Source: Arthrinium phaeospermum (lineage: Eukaryota; Ascomycota; Sordariomycetes; Amphisphaeriales; Apiosporaceae). Taken from it: a DNA stretch of 64,000 nucleotides. Below are positions 54,897-64,000 of the stretch, piece by piece; positions within the stretch are counted from its first letter, which is position 1; every line of letters begins with the position of its first letter. A program made the position numbers and the translations under genes. The stretch lies in NCBI GenBank assembly GCA_006503535.1, contig QYRS01000002.1, positions 2,790,001-2,854,000 on the forward strand. Direction: 5' to 3'. The notes under the pieces are model-generated. The model did no database searches. It was not told the origin of the DNA and saw nothing but the letters and a program-made list of their open reading frames with translations.

Positions 54897-55933
54897 GATG
54901 AACGACTGCTTTTCCAAGCTGGCTATGCAACTCTAGAAGCGTGTAATTGAATCGAGGATGTCGCCGAGTTATTGGGAGGAACACTGGAAGCCCTGGATCA
55001 TCGAGGGCGCACGTGCATTTACAAATAAGGCGCGGATCTGGAATGAGCCCGGTAGTATAGATGTAAGAAGAATGTAATGACGGTAAACCAAACTGCTTGG
55101 AGAAGGGCGAGGGCCTTCGGCGACGCGAGGCAAAGGGCTGCTTTTGGGATTGCCAGGTCGCGGCAAGATGTATTCAACGGCAGGCTACGCCAAAGGCAAA
55201 TAGAAGCACTGGGAGGAGGGTTGTAGATGCACCCGGCGACGAGACGACAAAGATGGTGAGACGTGATCAGGATGGAGTTTGCCTAATGAATGCAGCCAAC
55301 GTTGATTGATGCTGCATGACAAAGAAAACAGCCAGTGCCAGGCATGGGGGAGCCGCAGTACCTAAGCCTAGCCTCAAAGACTGGAATTGGTCCTGCTAAA
55401 CCGGGGGGGGGAGCTTGAGACGTCAGCGGATACCTTTGGCAGCTTCAATGGCAGGTACCTGGAAAGAGTACCGCCCGCTATGCTCAGTGGAAAAGTGCAG
55501 AAGCCAGTACTTTCTGTTCAAGTAGCTCCATCATCCCTAGAGCCAGATACCCCACATCTGGTTTGAAGTGGCCTGATTGGACGTCCCAGAGAAATCCAGC
55601 AGCTGTTAAGGTTGACCTAACCTAGCTCCATCCAATTCTAGCTGCAAAAAGAGCATGGTAGCTGCTGACCATAAATACAGCTTCAACTACAAGTGTGCAC
55701 CAGACAGATGCCACCACTGTAGAGTTAATTGATCTTCGTTCTGGCTGATCGACTATCTCCGGCACCCTCGGTGGAAATGACCGCAAAGTGAAACACGATC
55801 TGGAATCAGTGTGGCCTGACTGGCTATCCTCAACCCCATGCCAGTCTAACTCACCATCTGTCAAGTATTCCTATTTCTTCTTGAGTTCATCCCTGGGAGC
55901 TGCTCGATACCCCTCCAACAAAAAGACACCCTC
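54897..55933. other. Divergent intergenic region, no gene seen
   Basis: 1.0 kb between TFG1 (-) and the Cid1-like gene (+). It includes a GGGGGGGG run near 55400-55410. It presumably holds both promoters. No coding frame is supported. Confidence 0.55.
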
Positions 55934-58900
55934 ATGGCAAGCGACAAGATGGAGTCCCATCCGAGTCGCGGACAGTCTTCGCGAAAACGGCCTAACCAAG
56001 CCCAGCGAAGACAGATGACTTCTCAGTTGTCTATCGACATTGACCCAAGGGCTACTGAACCTCAGTTCTCGGCCCCCCGAGGCCAAAGAGGTGGTGCCGC
56101 TTCTCATTACCATCATCCACAACCCCAATCAGGAGCTGCTCGTGGTGGTTACCATGACCGGGGCCAGTCGCATCCACCAGTACATAACCGACCATTTCCG
56201 CCTCAGCAGCAGCAGCAGCAGCAGCATCATCATCAACCCCGTCGGGGCTTTGGCCATAGATCGTTAGTCTCTCCTACTTATGGCCAGCCTACACAGCAGA
56301 ACCATTGGAACAACCACCCTGCCGCGAAGGATCCAGCCATTATCTCAGCAGAGGCTTTTGTGCCCAGATCACATCATCAAGGATCCCTCTACAACGCTCC
56401 TGGTTATCGCCAATACAATGTTCGGCGGGAAGAGCTAGATGCTCAGTCCTCGTTTCTCGAACAGTTATGCATTGCCGTAGTCGGCGATGCTGAGATCGAG
56501 CTTAGCGAGATTGCGGAGAAGGAAAAGTTTCGCGTACAGGTTGAGGAGATCTGCCGCGCTGTCATTGATGCTCATGAGATCGAGAACAAGAATGCCTCGT
56601 GGGCCGGCCCTCAGAGTGTTCAACTCAAATGTTTCGGCAGTCTTTCTTCTGGGTTTGCTACCAAAACAGCCGATATGGACCTTGGTCTCCTATCGTCATC
56701 ATCACTGCATTCCCCTGACACGCCAGACTCACCTGTACCCCGGCTTCTGGAAAAAGCTTTACTCGACGCTGGATTTGGAGCTCGTTTGTTAACTCGAACC
56801 CGCGTGCCTATCATCAAACTCTGTGAAAAGCCTACAGACAAGCTCCGCTCGGATCTTCTCGAAGAACGAGCCAAGTGGGAAAAGGGATTAACCGATGGTG
56901 AAAGCGCTGATGCCGAGGACGACCCCGGTGCTGATGATGCTGGCGTTCGAGAACAGGCAAATGCTACTTCGGGAAGCACCAATGGTCATTCCAATGGCTC
57001 GCCGGAAATGGGCACAAGCGAATCCCTTCAACAGGACCCATCTGACTCCCTCGCCTCCCTGAAACAGTCCGACAACCAATCTCTAGCAGGCTATCATAGC
57101 TTGGCCAAGAAGGTATTGCGCCGTTTGAACGGACGAGATCTCACACATTCAAATATCGATGATTTTGAGGATGCGGATTTCATGCTCCTGGATGATCTGT
57201 GCGTTGCGTTTGTTAACGGTCTCCACGACGAAGAACTCAGGGAGCGCGTGCGCAATTGCCACGCCTTTTCACCAGGCAAACACGTGGCGAACTTCAAAAG
57301 TCTACAGGGGGTGTTCAATCTGGTAGTAGGCGAGCGTTTCGTCCTGCTTCACAACCGAGGGTTCGCGTTTCCGGCCGGCAGCGTTGCTGAAGAAACATAC
57401 TTGAAGCACTTCAACCATTGGATGCATCTTCGTGATACCCGAACTTTCGGCAGTGATCCATTGTTGCTAAGCAGGGACCTGCACATTGCGGTTGAGAGGC
57501 TTCGTCAAGTTCCCGGGCTCCAGCTTATGCTGCTGCAACAAGATCAATACGAGTCGCCCACCACTTACCATTTGCGGGCTGCAAAAATCACAGAAGGACT
57601 ACTCCCAAGAAATGCCACCCAATCTCAGGAGAACGCTATCATACCCAAGTTGCCAGGATATTACATCTCCGGTATTTGGGATGCGGATATCCGGCGTGAG
57701 CTTGAGGCATTTGCACAATCGAATCCCTCGTCAAGCTTCAGGGAAATTGCACGCAAGCATAAGTGTCTCCATCTCGCTTCTCAATACTCCAAAGCCTTGG
57801 ACAATGGCCAGTACAACAAGCAGGACATTCCAGCCGTGGCAGGCTACATCAGCTTCCTGCGCGGCGATGCAGGTGATCAGATCCCGGAAAATCTGGTTTC
57901 AACAATCCGCGCGCTGCCTGACCCTTCTCGCATGCAGGTAAACCGACCAAGAGATCGATATCACGACAAACTCGAGTTCCCCAAGTCTGGGGTTGGTGTG
58001 CAGTGCGATATCAACTTTTCTGCCCACCTTGCCCTCCAGAATACCTTGCTACTTCGGTGTTACTCCTATTGCGATTCTCGCGTGCGGCCGCTTGTCTTGT
58101 TTGTCAAACACTGGGCCAAGGCACGGGGCATAAACACACCGTATCGAGGAACCCTGAGCAGCTATGGGTATGTGCTGATGGTGTTACATTATCTCGTCAA
58201 CGTTGCTCATCCTTTTGTTTGCCCCAACCTCCAACTTTTGGCGCCGCCGGACCCGGACCTCCCTCCGGAGGCCCTCGAAGGCATTGCAGTATGCAAGGGC
58301 CGCAACGTTCGTTTCTGGCGAGATGAACAAGCGATTTTGCGAATGGCACAACAAGGTGCAATCAACCGGAACAGGGAATCTCTCGGCTTCCTCCTTCGAG
58401 GCTTCTTTGAATACTACGCTCAAAACAACATGATGAGCGCCACTCCCAAGAGGGGGTTCGACTGGGGCCGCGACGTGATAAGCCTGCGGACTCCGGATGG
58501 CCTCCTAAGCAAGCATGAGAAGGGTTGGATTTCCGCAAAGACCGTCCTCCAGGTTCAGGGCGGGGCGCCACCGACCCCTACCGAGGTAGACCTGTCACGG
58601 AACCCAGCTTCACCGGCGCCCGATTCCCCTTTCACTCCCAATCAGGACCCGAGAACACCCATCTCTCCGGTTATACCAACTAAGACCGATGCAAACGCCA
58701 AGCCCAAAGACTTCAAGGAAATCCGCCATCGGTACTTGTTTGCTATCGAGGATCCCTTCGAGCTGGAGCACAATGTTGCTCGAACGGTGACCCACAACGG
58801 AATCGTGTCGATCCGCGACGAGTTCCGCCGCGCATGGCGCATCATCAAGTCAGCTGGCAAGTTCCCGCCCTCGGAGAACATACTTGAAGATGCGAAATTG

Positions 58901-58975
58901 CATAGCGAGCTTCTAGGCGGGAAACAGTTTGACGACCTTCTCAATGAGCTTCACGGTCTCAATTTGAATGAGTAA
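55934..58975 (+). CDS. Cid1-like noncanonical poly(A)/poly(U) polymerase
   Basis: A single exon of 1,013 residues. The nucleotidyltransferase motif GSLSSGFATKTADMDLG (Asp247, Asp249) and the third catalytic Asp (QCDINF, about residue 690) are present. VRPLVLFVKHWAKARGI, SSYGYVLMVLHYLV and the PAP/25A-associated domain (LGFLLRGFFEYYAQNN, FDWGRDVISLR) follow. This is the family of Cid1, Cid13 and Trf-type enzymes that add A or U to RNA 3' ends. The N-terminus (1-150) is Gln/His/Pro/Gly-rich with a CAG-encoded Q7H3 tract. About 400 residues sit between the strand VPIIKL and the third Asp, including an acidic Ser-rich run, so the catalytic domain is split by a large insert. Whether it uridylates or adenylates cannot be read. 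Confidence 0.9.
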   Translation: MASDKMESHPSRGQSSRKRPNQAQRRQMTSQLSIDIDPRATEPQFSAPRGQRGGAASHYHHPQPQSGAARGGYHDRGQSHPPVHNRPFPPQQQQQQQHHHQPRRGFGHRSLVSPTYGQPTQQNHWNNHPAAKDPAIISAEAFVPRSHHQGSLYNAPGYRQYNVRREELDAQSSFLEQLCIAVVGDAEIELSEIAEKEKFRVQVEEICRAVIDAHEIENKNASWAGPQSVQLKCFGSLSSGFATKTADMDLGLLSSSSLHSPDTPDSPVPRLLEKALLDAGFGARLLTRTRVPIIKLCEKPTDKLRSDLLEERAKWEKGLTDGESADAEDDPGADDAGVREQANATSGSTNGHSNGSPEMGTSESLQQDPSDSLASLKQSDNQSLAGYHSLAKKVLRRLNGRDLTHSNIDDFEDADFMLLDDLCVAFVNGLHDEELRERVRNCHAFSPGKHVANFKSLQGVFNLVVGERFVLLHNRGFAFPAGSVAEETYLKHFNHWMHLRDTRTFGSDPLLLSRDLHIAVERLRQVPGLQLMLLQQDQYESPTTYHLRAAKITEGLLPRNATQSQENAIIPKLPGYYISGIWDADIRRELEAFAQSNPSSSFREIARKHKCLHLASQYSKALDNGQYNKQDIPAVAGYISFLRGDAGDQIPENLVSTIRALPDPSRMQVNRPRDRYHDKLEFPKSGVGVQCDINFSAHLALQNTLLLRCYSYCDSRVRPLVLFVKHWAKARGINTPYRGTLSSYGYVLMVLHYLVNVAHPFVCPNLQLLAPPDPDLPPEALEGIAVCKGRNVRFWRDEQAILRMAQQGAINRNRESLGFLLRGFFEYYAQNNMMSATPKRGFDWGRDVISLRTPDGLLSKHEKGWISAKTVLQVQGGAPPTPTEVDLSRNPASPAPDSPFTPNQDPRTPISPVIPTKTDANAKPKDFKEIRHRYLFAIEDPFELEHNVARTVTHNGIVSIRDEFRRAWRIIKSAGKFPPSENILEDAKLHSELLGGKQFDDLLNELHGLNLNE
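56204..56224 (+). repeat. CAG trinucleotide run (polyglutamine)
   Basis: Seven CAG codons followed by three CAT codons inside the Cid1-like gene, in its low-complexity N-terminal region. Confidence 0.95.
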
Positions 58976-59503
58976 TACGGACGCGGGGGCGTAATACCAA
59001 GGGCGGCGTAGTTGATATGAGTATCGTTGTGGCTTTTATGATTTAGGCTGAAGGTGGACAACCTACGAGTCTCAAGAGGATGGGAATGCCAGTGATTCGA
59101 GCGCATCACACAAGAGTCATATTGTTGCTTATATTGCCCATGTAGCATGCCAAGTGCAGCCATAGGACATCAGAAAACTAAAACGGGCTGAAATGATAAT
59201 GGAACATGTTGATTTGTACCGTTTGTGGACAGGGAGCCCATGTTATAATATTCCTATTGGTGATCTTTTTCCATTGCGGATTTCAAAATCCTGCTAGTCA
59301 GAAGATCTCTGACTGATCCGAAAGAAAGAATATTATTACATACTGCTAACGAGTATCAAAACCACCTGTCGCACTTTCCCTAGCGCAATAAAATATGTTC
59401 AGGGTGGGTATGAGTAGCTTGCGTAGGAGGGTTGAAAACCAGAGAGGACCACAGAGTTACAGAAGTCCTGCCCTGCGTGTTCTTGTCCTCCCGCCCCTTT
59501 ATT
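58976..59503. other. Convergent 3' flank, no gene seen
   Basis: 528 bp between the Cid1-like stop (+) and the P450 stop (-). A plus-strand AATAAA lies at 59387-59392. No coding frame is supported. Confidence 0.55.
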
Positions 59504-61388
59504 TTACCGCAACGGTCTGCTAGCCTCCCGCAATACTTGGAGATGCGCGTAACAGCCGACCGGCTTCCTGAACAACGTCTCGCTCGCGCGCATGTTATCA
59601 AGATGCTCCGGTAGGGTCGCGAACTTGAAGCAGAGCGTCGTCAACGTCATCATGATCTTGAGCTCATGCATCGCCAGTCTACGTCCTGTTGCGTCGGGGC
59701 GGCGATAGAGAAGCCAGAAGGTTAGTCAAACAACCCCAAAGAAAAACAAACAGACGAATGAAAGATTTAGAAGAGGTCGTTTGAGCTCACTTACCAAAGC
59801 ACCCTCTGGGTCCGTCGCCGAACGCGGTCCGCGGCAGAGCGTAGGCATCGAAGGCCATCTGGCCGTCCTTCTCACCCCGGACAAGCCAGCGCTCTGGCAC
59901 GAAGTCTTTCAGGTTATCTCCCGCCGGGCCGTCGTAGCCACCGCGGGTCCGCTTCTCGCTGTGGGCGACGCGGCTGGTTTCGCTGCGCAGCTCTTCCGGC
60001 ACGGCGACGGGCCGCTCGTAGAGGAGGTTCTGCGTGGCGATCTGCGTACCCTTGGGAATCTTACAACCCAGGATCGCAGTGTCGACGACGGCCTGCCGAG
60101 CCAGCGTGCTGATGGACGACAGCCGGAGGGTCTCCTCCATGGCCGCGTCCAGGTAGGGAATGTCGGCGTCGAGGATCGCCTCGGCCGTTGGCAGCTGGCC
60201 GTCTTGCACCACGGGGAAAGCCTCTTCGAGGGAGTCGCGAAGCTTGGCTTGGGCCTCTTGGTAGCGGCTCATGTACTTGACCCACCACGAGAGCGTGTTG
60301 GAGGTGGTATCGTGACCGGCCCAGAGCAGGAGAAAAATTTCGTCGCACAGGTCGACATCGGCGGCGAGATCGCGCAGGGGCAGACCGGCCTTGTGGGCCT
60401 CCTGGACCTCGCGGCGCAGGACCAGGTCCATGGCGCAGCTGTCGGGGGCCTCGACCCCCCGCGCGAGGGCGGTTTGGAATTTGGCGATGGAGCTCTGCAT
60501 GATGCGCTGGATCTGCCGGTTCTTGAGGTCATTGAACCGCTGGAACTCGGCGCCTCGCTTCATGAGCCAGAGCTGTAGGGGCGGGAACTTGAAGGTTCTG
60601 TACGAGAGGGCGGCATGGTTCATGTATCGCATGGTGTTCTGCATGTCGATGCTGTTGGCTTTCTCTTCATCGTCACCACCCTTGGTCTCCTGTTTTATCG
60701 CACTCGCATTGGTAGGGGACTCTTCTGTCGAACAGATGGTATTGATCTGGTCTTTTAGCCCGTTGAGCTTCTCGCCAAGAATAGCTACCCAAATGGCGTC
60801 AAGGGCAGCAGTATCGAAATCGTTCAGGATGTCAACAATGCCGCCGTCGGTTCTATCACTCGGGAGAGACGCCGCCACCGCCTTGACCCGCCACAACTCC
60901 ACCAGATCCAAGGCCGCCTCGTGCAGACTGGGCCCGACGACGCGGCGGAGGAAGTCCGGAGCCATGACACCGAGCCAGGGCTTGCGCTGGGCCCGCCAGG
61001 CGGCGCCCGTTTTCTTGACGATGCTGGAGTGGGGCATGACGGTGCCGAGGATGTTGGAGGTGAAGGGGGCCCGGTCGAACTCGCGGTTGCGCCGCAGGCA
61101 AATGTCCTCGACCTCGCGCGGGTCCTCGAGCACTACCAGCGGCCGGGACAGCGGGGTCATGAAGAACTGGTACATGGGGAAGCCCAGCAGCTTGACGCTC
61201 TCGTGCCGGTACTGGTAGAACTCGCCATACTTTCGGTACGAGGCGACGTAATCGGGCAGGTCGCCAAAGAGCCGCTGAGCCGAGTGCTTGTGGTACGGGA
61301 TCCCAGGCAGAGGCCGCGGCAGGAGGCGCAGGTAAACGACATATAGGACCACGGAGAGCACGGCGCTCAAGTAAACAAGGGTAGACAT
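59504..61388 (-). CDS. Cytochrome P450 monooxygenase
   Basis: Two exons (59795-61388, 59504-59685) encode 591 residues. A hydrophobic N-terminal anchor (STLVYLSAVLSVVLYVVYL) is followed by a proline hinge (LPRPLPGIPYH). The I-helix oxygen-binding motif AGHDTTS lies at about 357-363, the ExxR motif EETLR at about 418, and the heme-binding loop FGDGPRGCFGRR has its iron ligand at Cys530. The intron cuts the Gly codon right after CF in that loop, and splicing rebuilds it. It is an ER-bound monooxygenase needing a P450 reductase. The substrate is unknown, and no polyketide, peptide or terpene synthase lies nearby, so a biosynthetic cluster is not indicated here. The first ATG is immediately before the anchor. 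Confidence 0.94.
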
Positions 61389-63790
61389 GGTGAGTGCTGA
61401 GCCAACACCCAGGGCTTCTGCAGAACTGAGCGTTATCCCAATGCGTTTTCTCTCACGGGGTATGGTTGGCGCTGGGGCAAGAGTCCTGGCAAATTCGCCA
61501 GATGGGTTATACGACAAGCGGAGGGAATAGCAAGGTCAACGGTTGGGAGGTACCTAGCTACGAGGCATATATACCTACGCACGCAACCCACTCTTTTCGG
61601 CTCTGGGGCTACCTAAGGTCTAGACTTTGTGCCACCATTCAGGACAGTCTTTCGATACTTATGCCTCCCCATTCACATTTAAGCGGTTATGTTTACTTAT
61701 TCCAGTGTTCTGGTGGCAGTAAATGCTACTTATCTAGTCTAAGTGCTAAAAAGCACGCCTAGTAAGGCTACGAAATGCAACTTGAGCCATCCCCAGCAAG
61801 TTTGTCTACCAAGCGACGCCCACTTTTCAGCTGAGGCCATACGGAAATGGAACCCAATCAAGCCAAGCATTGAGCGAGGCCTAAAGATCGGTCGGTTCCC
61901 GCGTAGCTGAACATGTCCTCGCCAATGTGGCTGCTGGCCAAGTGATTGCGGTGTAGGGGATGGCTTCAGCATAAAACAGTATATTTTGTATTGACTATAG
62001 ACCAAACCCTGAAAGAAATGTGTATATGCCCCTGCTTATGTTTGAACCAGTTACCCTGCTAGAAAACCCACTTCCTGTAGATCTGTGTCTGGAAAGCAGT
62101 GGGTGAGAAGGAACTCCTCTCCAGAGGAGTTGGCCAAATAACATTAGGTAGTCAGTGACGGCTCGGCAAGTGTCTATCACCAGCCGCAGTGGTTTGGGCT
62201 GAAATTAGAATTGCATCTTGGCTCAATTGCGCGGCATGATAGGTGGATTTCAAGCGACTGTTGGGATAAATCCATGGACGCTAAGACAGCTTCATATTAT
62301 ATAGCATATTATCACTAGTAGCACAAGTCTTATAGGTGAACATCATATCGTGGCTGCTGACCGTTAAACCAGGGGGTTCGTCATGTATTCTCTTCACTTA
62401 CCCAGTCCACCCCAAGAGGCAGACCTACTCTCCCACTGTTTCGTCCTTATCAATCAGACCCTCAGTACGATCAAGCTTCGTTAACGTCAGGGACGATAGC
62501 TGGGGTCGGGGCGGTAGGCGCTGGAGTTGAGGAGGTACAAGATTGTCGGCGTCAACGGGGGAAGTGGGTTGTTGCCGATAAGGGATGGATGGCGACGGAG
62601 GGAGGGCTCACCGACATTGACGAGGGAAAAGGAAAAGGCTTCAGGTGACTCAGGGTATTAGAGGATTGGCTTACTTGGTCCTATGTGATTCTTATGCAGT
62701 ATTGACAGCTTTCTCCGGTTCGGTGTGCTCGGAGCAGTTGCCTACGATCTTGTGATAGGTAAAGTATGGTGTAGTTGCTGAGGTTGGTGGTTGAGGGTTG
62801 ACTGACTGTATTGAACAATCATTGGGGCGATTGCAGGATACATTATGAAAAGCACCCCATTACTGACGTTCATGATCAGAGTTCTGTCGCCATCCGTCAT
62901 CATGGGTCATTTTCATAGCTCACTTGGTTTATGTGTCAAGTGGACTTGTTGCTGCACTGGAGAGGTGAGTCGGTACTTTGTACGATAGAGTCCCCAATAT
63001 TTGCAATACATGGTGAGGAGATAAAGGCCCATGAGGACTGGTATAATGTGTGAGTGCTTGACGGGCATACATAAAACCTGCAGTGAGAAAATGAATGGGA
63101 CAAAGTCGCAAAGGGGCAGGGCTGGAAGGAGTGCAGCATCGTGGCACATAAGGGAATCAACAGGGAAATATATCACGGTAAGTAACATCAGCATATGCTT
63201 GTGTATGTACAGTCTGCAGGAATCAAAGTGACCGATTGAGGCAGGACCAACAGCAGTCGGATTGTAATCAGCAATGCAATTGACAAATGCATCGATCAAA
63301 TACGGCACAAGGAAGGAGCCCCCATCCGATCTGATAAGGCAATACTTAGCCAGACAATGACTTCCAATGCATGTGCCTGAGTCCTATTATCCTGCTGGAA
63401 GGAAAAGAGGTTGGGCATGGGGTTGAATGGACCTACGTGAACTGGAGATCTTGACAACAATCCCAACCTCAGTCCATAGGAATAATCAGTCGACAGAGCA
63501 GATATCTGCAATCACTCCCCCATTTGGCCCTGAAAGAGAAAATTGGTCGCTGTCTTGCATGTTCTTGATCCCATCTTGCCTTCCATTTCATGCATTCATC
63601 GTTTCCAAACCAACCTCAACTCTTCACTCTTGCACGCTGGGTTTTCACGCATTGCATCTCAACTTCTCCTGTTCTCAAGTTGCAGGCCAACTTGGAACCA
63701 GACCCATAACTCATTTGCACCAGTAAACCATTCGCCTTTCCCCAATTGACTCACAAATCAGCATCTCGGTGTGAGAACCATCGAGTCAAT
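61389..63790. other. Divergent intergenic region, no gene seen
   Basis: 2.4 kb between the P450 start (-) and a gene beginning near the right edge (+). Short overlapping frames only. The last 250 bp are pyrimidine-rich, as expected for a fungal promoter and leader. Confidence 0.5.
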
Positions 63791-64000
63791 ATGGCCTCAG
63801 CATCCGTCGAGGGCTCCTCGCCAGTAGGCACCAAACGCAAGTTTGCAGACACTCAGTTGCCTAGCAGATCTCCTCACCACAAGCGTCGCATATGCTTTGA
63901 AACTCATCCCAAACACTCCGAGGTCGATGAAGACGACACCGTTAGTGATATTGATGCTACGGCTACTGGCTTTAGCAGTCCACTAAGTGAGGTCAGCGAA
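63791..64000 (+). CDS. Start of an unknown gene, cut by window edge
   Basis: An ATG in good context (GTCAATATGG) after a pyrimidine-rich leader opens a frame that stays open for 70 codons to the window edge. The translation is hydrophilic: basic patches (GTKRKFAD, HHKRRICFE) followed by an acidic run (EVDEDDTVSDID) and Ser/Thr-rich sequence. The two basic patches could be a nuclear signal. The product cannot be named from this fragment. Confidence 0.7.
   Translation, partial: MASASVEGSSPVGTKRKFADTQLPSRSPHHKRRICFETHPKHSEVDEDDTVSDIDATATGFSSPLSEVSE

Noticed and set aside
8965..58975. A functional cluster of nucleic-acid-end enzymes (Tdp1, four-domain RNA-end protein, Cid1-like, Bud13, Esf1)
   Set aside because: They are spread over 50 kb on both strands among unrelated genes, and such housekeeping genes are common in any fungal window.
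59781..60578. 265-codon frame on the plus strand
   Set aside because: Antisense shadow of the cytochrome P450 gene, whose motifs and intron are unambiguous.
59504..64000. Secondary-metabolite cluster suggested by the P450
   Set aside because: No backbone synthase, transporter or tailoring enzyme is adjacent; its neighbours are an RNA polymerase-like enzyme and an unknown gene.

Overview
The window is nuclear DNA of a filamentous ascomycete, most likely a Sordariomycete. The signs are genes on both strands with short GT-AG introns (about 50-110 bp, often with a CTAAC-type branch site), Zn2Cys6 regulators, a quinate-repressor (QutR/QA-1S) type AROM-derived protein, a short phospholipase D without PX/PH domains, and GPI-anchored Ser/Thr-rich wall proteins. 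I built the gene models by hand from reading frames and splice signals; exon coordinates are in each entry. I support 19 complete genes and one gene cut by the right edge. I saw no rRNA, tRNA, CRISPR array or intact transposon.

Layout. 0-5 kb: an AIF/AMID-type flavoprotein (-) and acyl-CoA-binding protein (+). 5-15 kb: a membrane-anchored protein disulfide isomerase (-), then Tdp1 (+) converging on phospholipase D (-), which are two members of the HKD superfamily. 15-20 kb: the ribosome-biogenesis factor Esf1 (+) and a Zn2Cys6 regulator (-) whose reading frame is broken once. 20-28.5 kb: a gene-sparse stretch with one GPI-anchored cysteine-rich protein, then a nine-finger C2H2 protein. 29-33 kb: a 1,228-residue protein joining 2H phosphoesterase, endonuclease/exonuclease/phosphatase, nucleotidyltransferase and MJ1316 domains, which is the most striking item here. 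35.7-42.4 kb: a fatty acid desaturase, a conserved-looking unknown protein and a short Zn2Cys6 protein, all (-). 43.5-47.2 kb: the QutR-like repressor (+), divergent from that Zn2Cys6 gene, and a small unknown gene (-). 47.2-51.3 kb: four kilobases without a gene. 51.3-61.4 kb: Bud13 (+), TFIIF alpha/Tfg1 (-), an intronless Cid1-like nucleotidyltransferase (+) and a cytochrome P450 (-). A new gene starts at 63.8 kb.

How the genes relate. This is mostly an ordinary housekeeping neighbourhood, not a biosynthetic cluster or a defence island. Several genes act on nucleic-acid ends (Tdp1, the four-domain RNA-end protein, the Cid1-like enzyme) or on RNA (Bud13, Esf1), but they are dispersed, are on both strands and show no sign of co-regulation. 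The clearest regulatory pairing is the divergent QutR-like repressor and Zn2Cys6 gene at 41-46 kb, which mirrors the repressor/activator pair of quinate clusters although no quinate catabolic gene is present.
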